Assembly (NCBI GenBank): GCA_937958685.1
Contig: CALGNF010000094.1
Span: 1 to 6,996 of the forward strand
Direction: 5' to 3'
Length of the DNA: 6,996 nt
Source of the DNA: an uncultured Caryophanales bacterium
GTDB lineage: Bacteria; Bacillota_I; Bacilli_A; Izemoplasmatales; Hujiaoplasmataceae
This document shows positions 6,942 through 6,996 of the stretch, in pieces; the first letter of the stretch is position 1, and each line of letters starts with the position of its first letter. A model generated the notes under the pieces. It had not been told where the DNA came from and searched no databases. It saw only the letters and a list, made by a program, of their open reading frames with translations. Position numbers and translations under genes: made by a program.

Positions 6942-6996
6942 AGATCGGAAGAGCGTCGGGTAGGGAAAGAGTGTCTGTCTCGGTGGTGGCATGATT
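6942..6996 (-). other. Illumina P5-type adapter, reverse complement (artificial)
   Basis: From 6942 the sequence is AGATCGGAAGAGCGTCG followed by a degraded reverse complement of the same P5 arm seen at 1-52, with substitutions near 6959 and 6975-6977 and small indels at the end. The A at 6941 may be the ligation A-tail. The antisense frame here yields TLFPYPTLFRS, a well-known adapter-derived peptide. Confidence 0.96.

Overview
The insert (about 53-6941) is flanked at both ends by Illumina P5-type adapter sequence. It is therefore an adapter-bounded long fragment, and both terminal genes are cut by the library boundary, not by biology. All six coding regions lie on the + strand. Gaps are 11-23 nt or the genes overlap by a few bases, and I see no terminator or promoter between them, so the layout is that of one operon continuing beyond both ends.

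Layout. (1) 54-1481: the C-terminal part of a maltose-type solute-binding protein fused in frame to a MalF-like ABC permease, 5'-truncated. (2) 1478-2311: MalG-like permease, translationally coupled by an ATGA overlap. (3) 2323-4035: cytoplasmic GH13 enzyme of the neopullulanase/cyclomaltodextrinase/maltogenic amylase type with an N-terminal CBM34-like domain. (4) 4052-5674: lipoprotein with a lipobox Cys, a Thr/Pro/Ala-rich repeat tether and four related beta-rich modules that look carbohydrate-binding. (5) 5698-6741: UroD-superfamily protein that is not classical HemE and is probably related to corrinoid-dependent methyltransferases. (6) 6738-6941: start of a second UroD-superfamily gene, 3'-truncated.

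How the genes work together (inference). Genes 1-4 form a coherent maltodextrin/starch-oligosaccharide module. The tethered lipoprotein would hold glucan at the cell surface, the binding domain covalently joined to the permease would deliver oligosaccharides to the MalF/MalG channel, and the intracellular GH13 enzyme would cut them. The ATPase (MalK/MsmX type) is not in the window and must be encoded upstream or elsewhere. Why two UroD-family genes follow with a 23-nt gap is not obvious.

Organism. A lipoprotein with a short signal peptide and long APTT-type linker, GAGGTG-type ribosome binding sites, a binding protein fused to a permease and paired UroD-like genes suggest an uncultured monoderm bacterium of the Bacillota/Mycoplasmatota (Izemoplasma/Acholeplasma-like) sphere. 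This is a weak inference. UGA is used as a stop codon (1479-1481, 6739-6741), which argues against the Mycoplasma code. Base composition looks moderately GC-rich by eye, which would be unusual for Mycoplasmatota. No rRNA, tRNA, CRISPR array or mobile element is visible, and no stretch over 300 bases lacks a gene.
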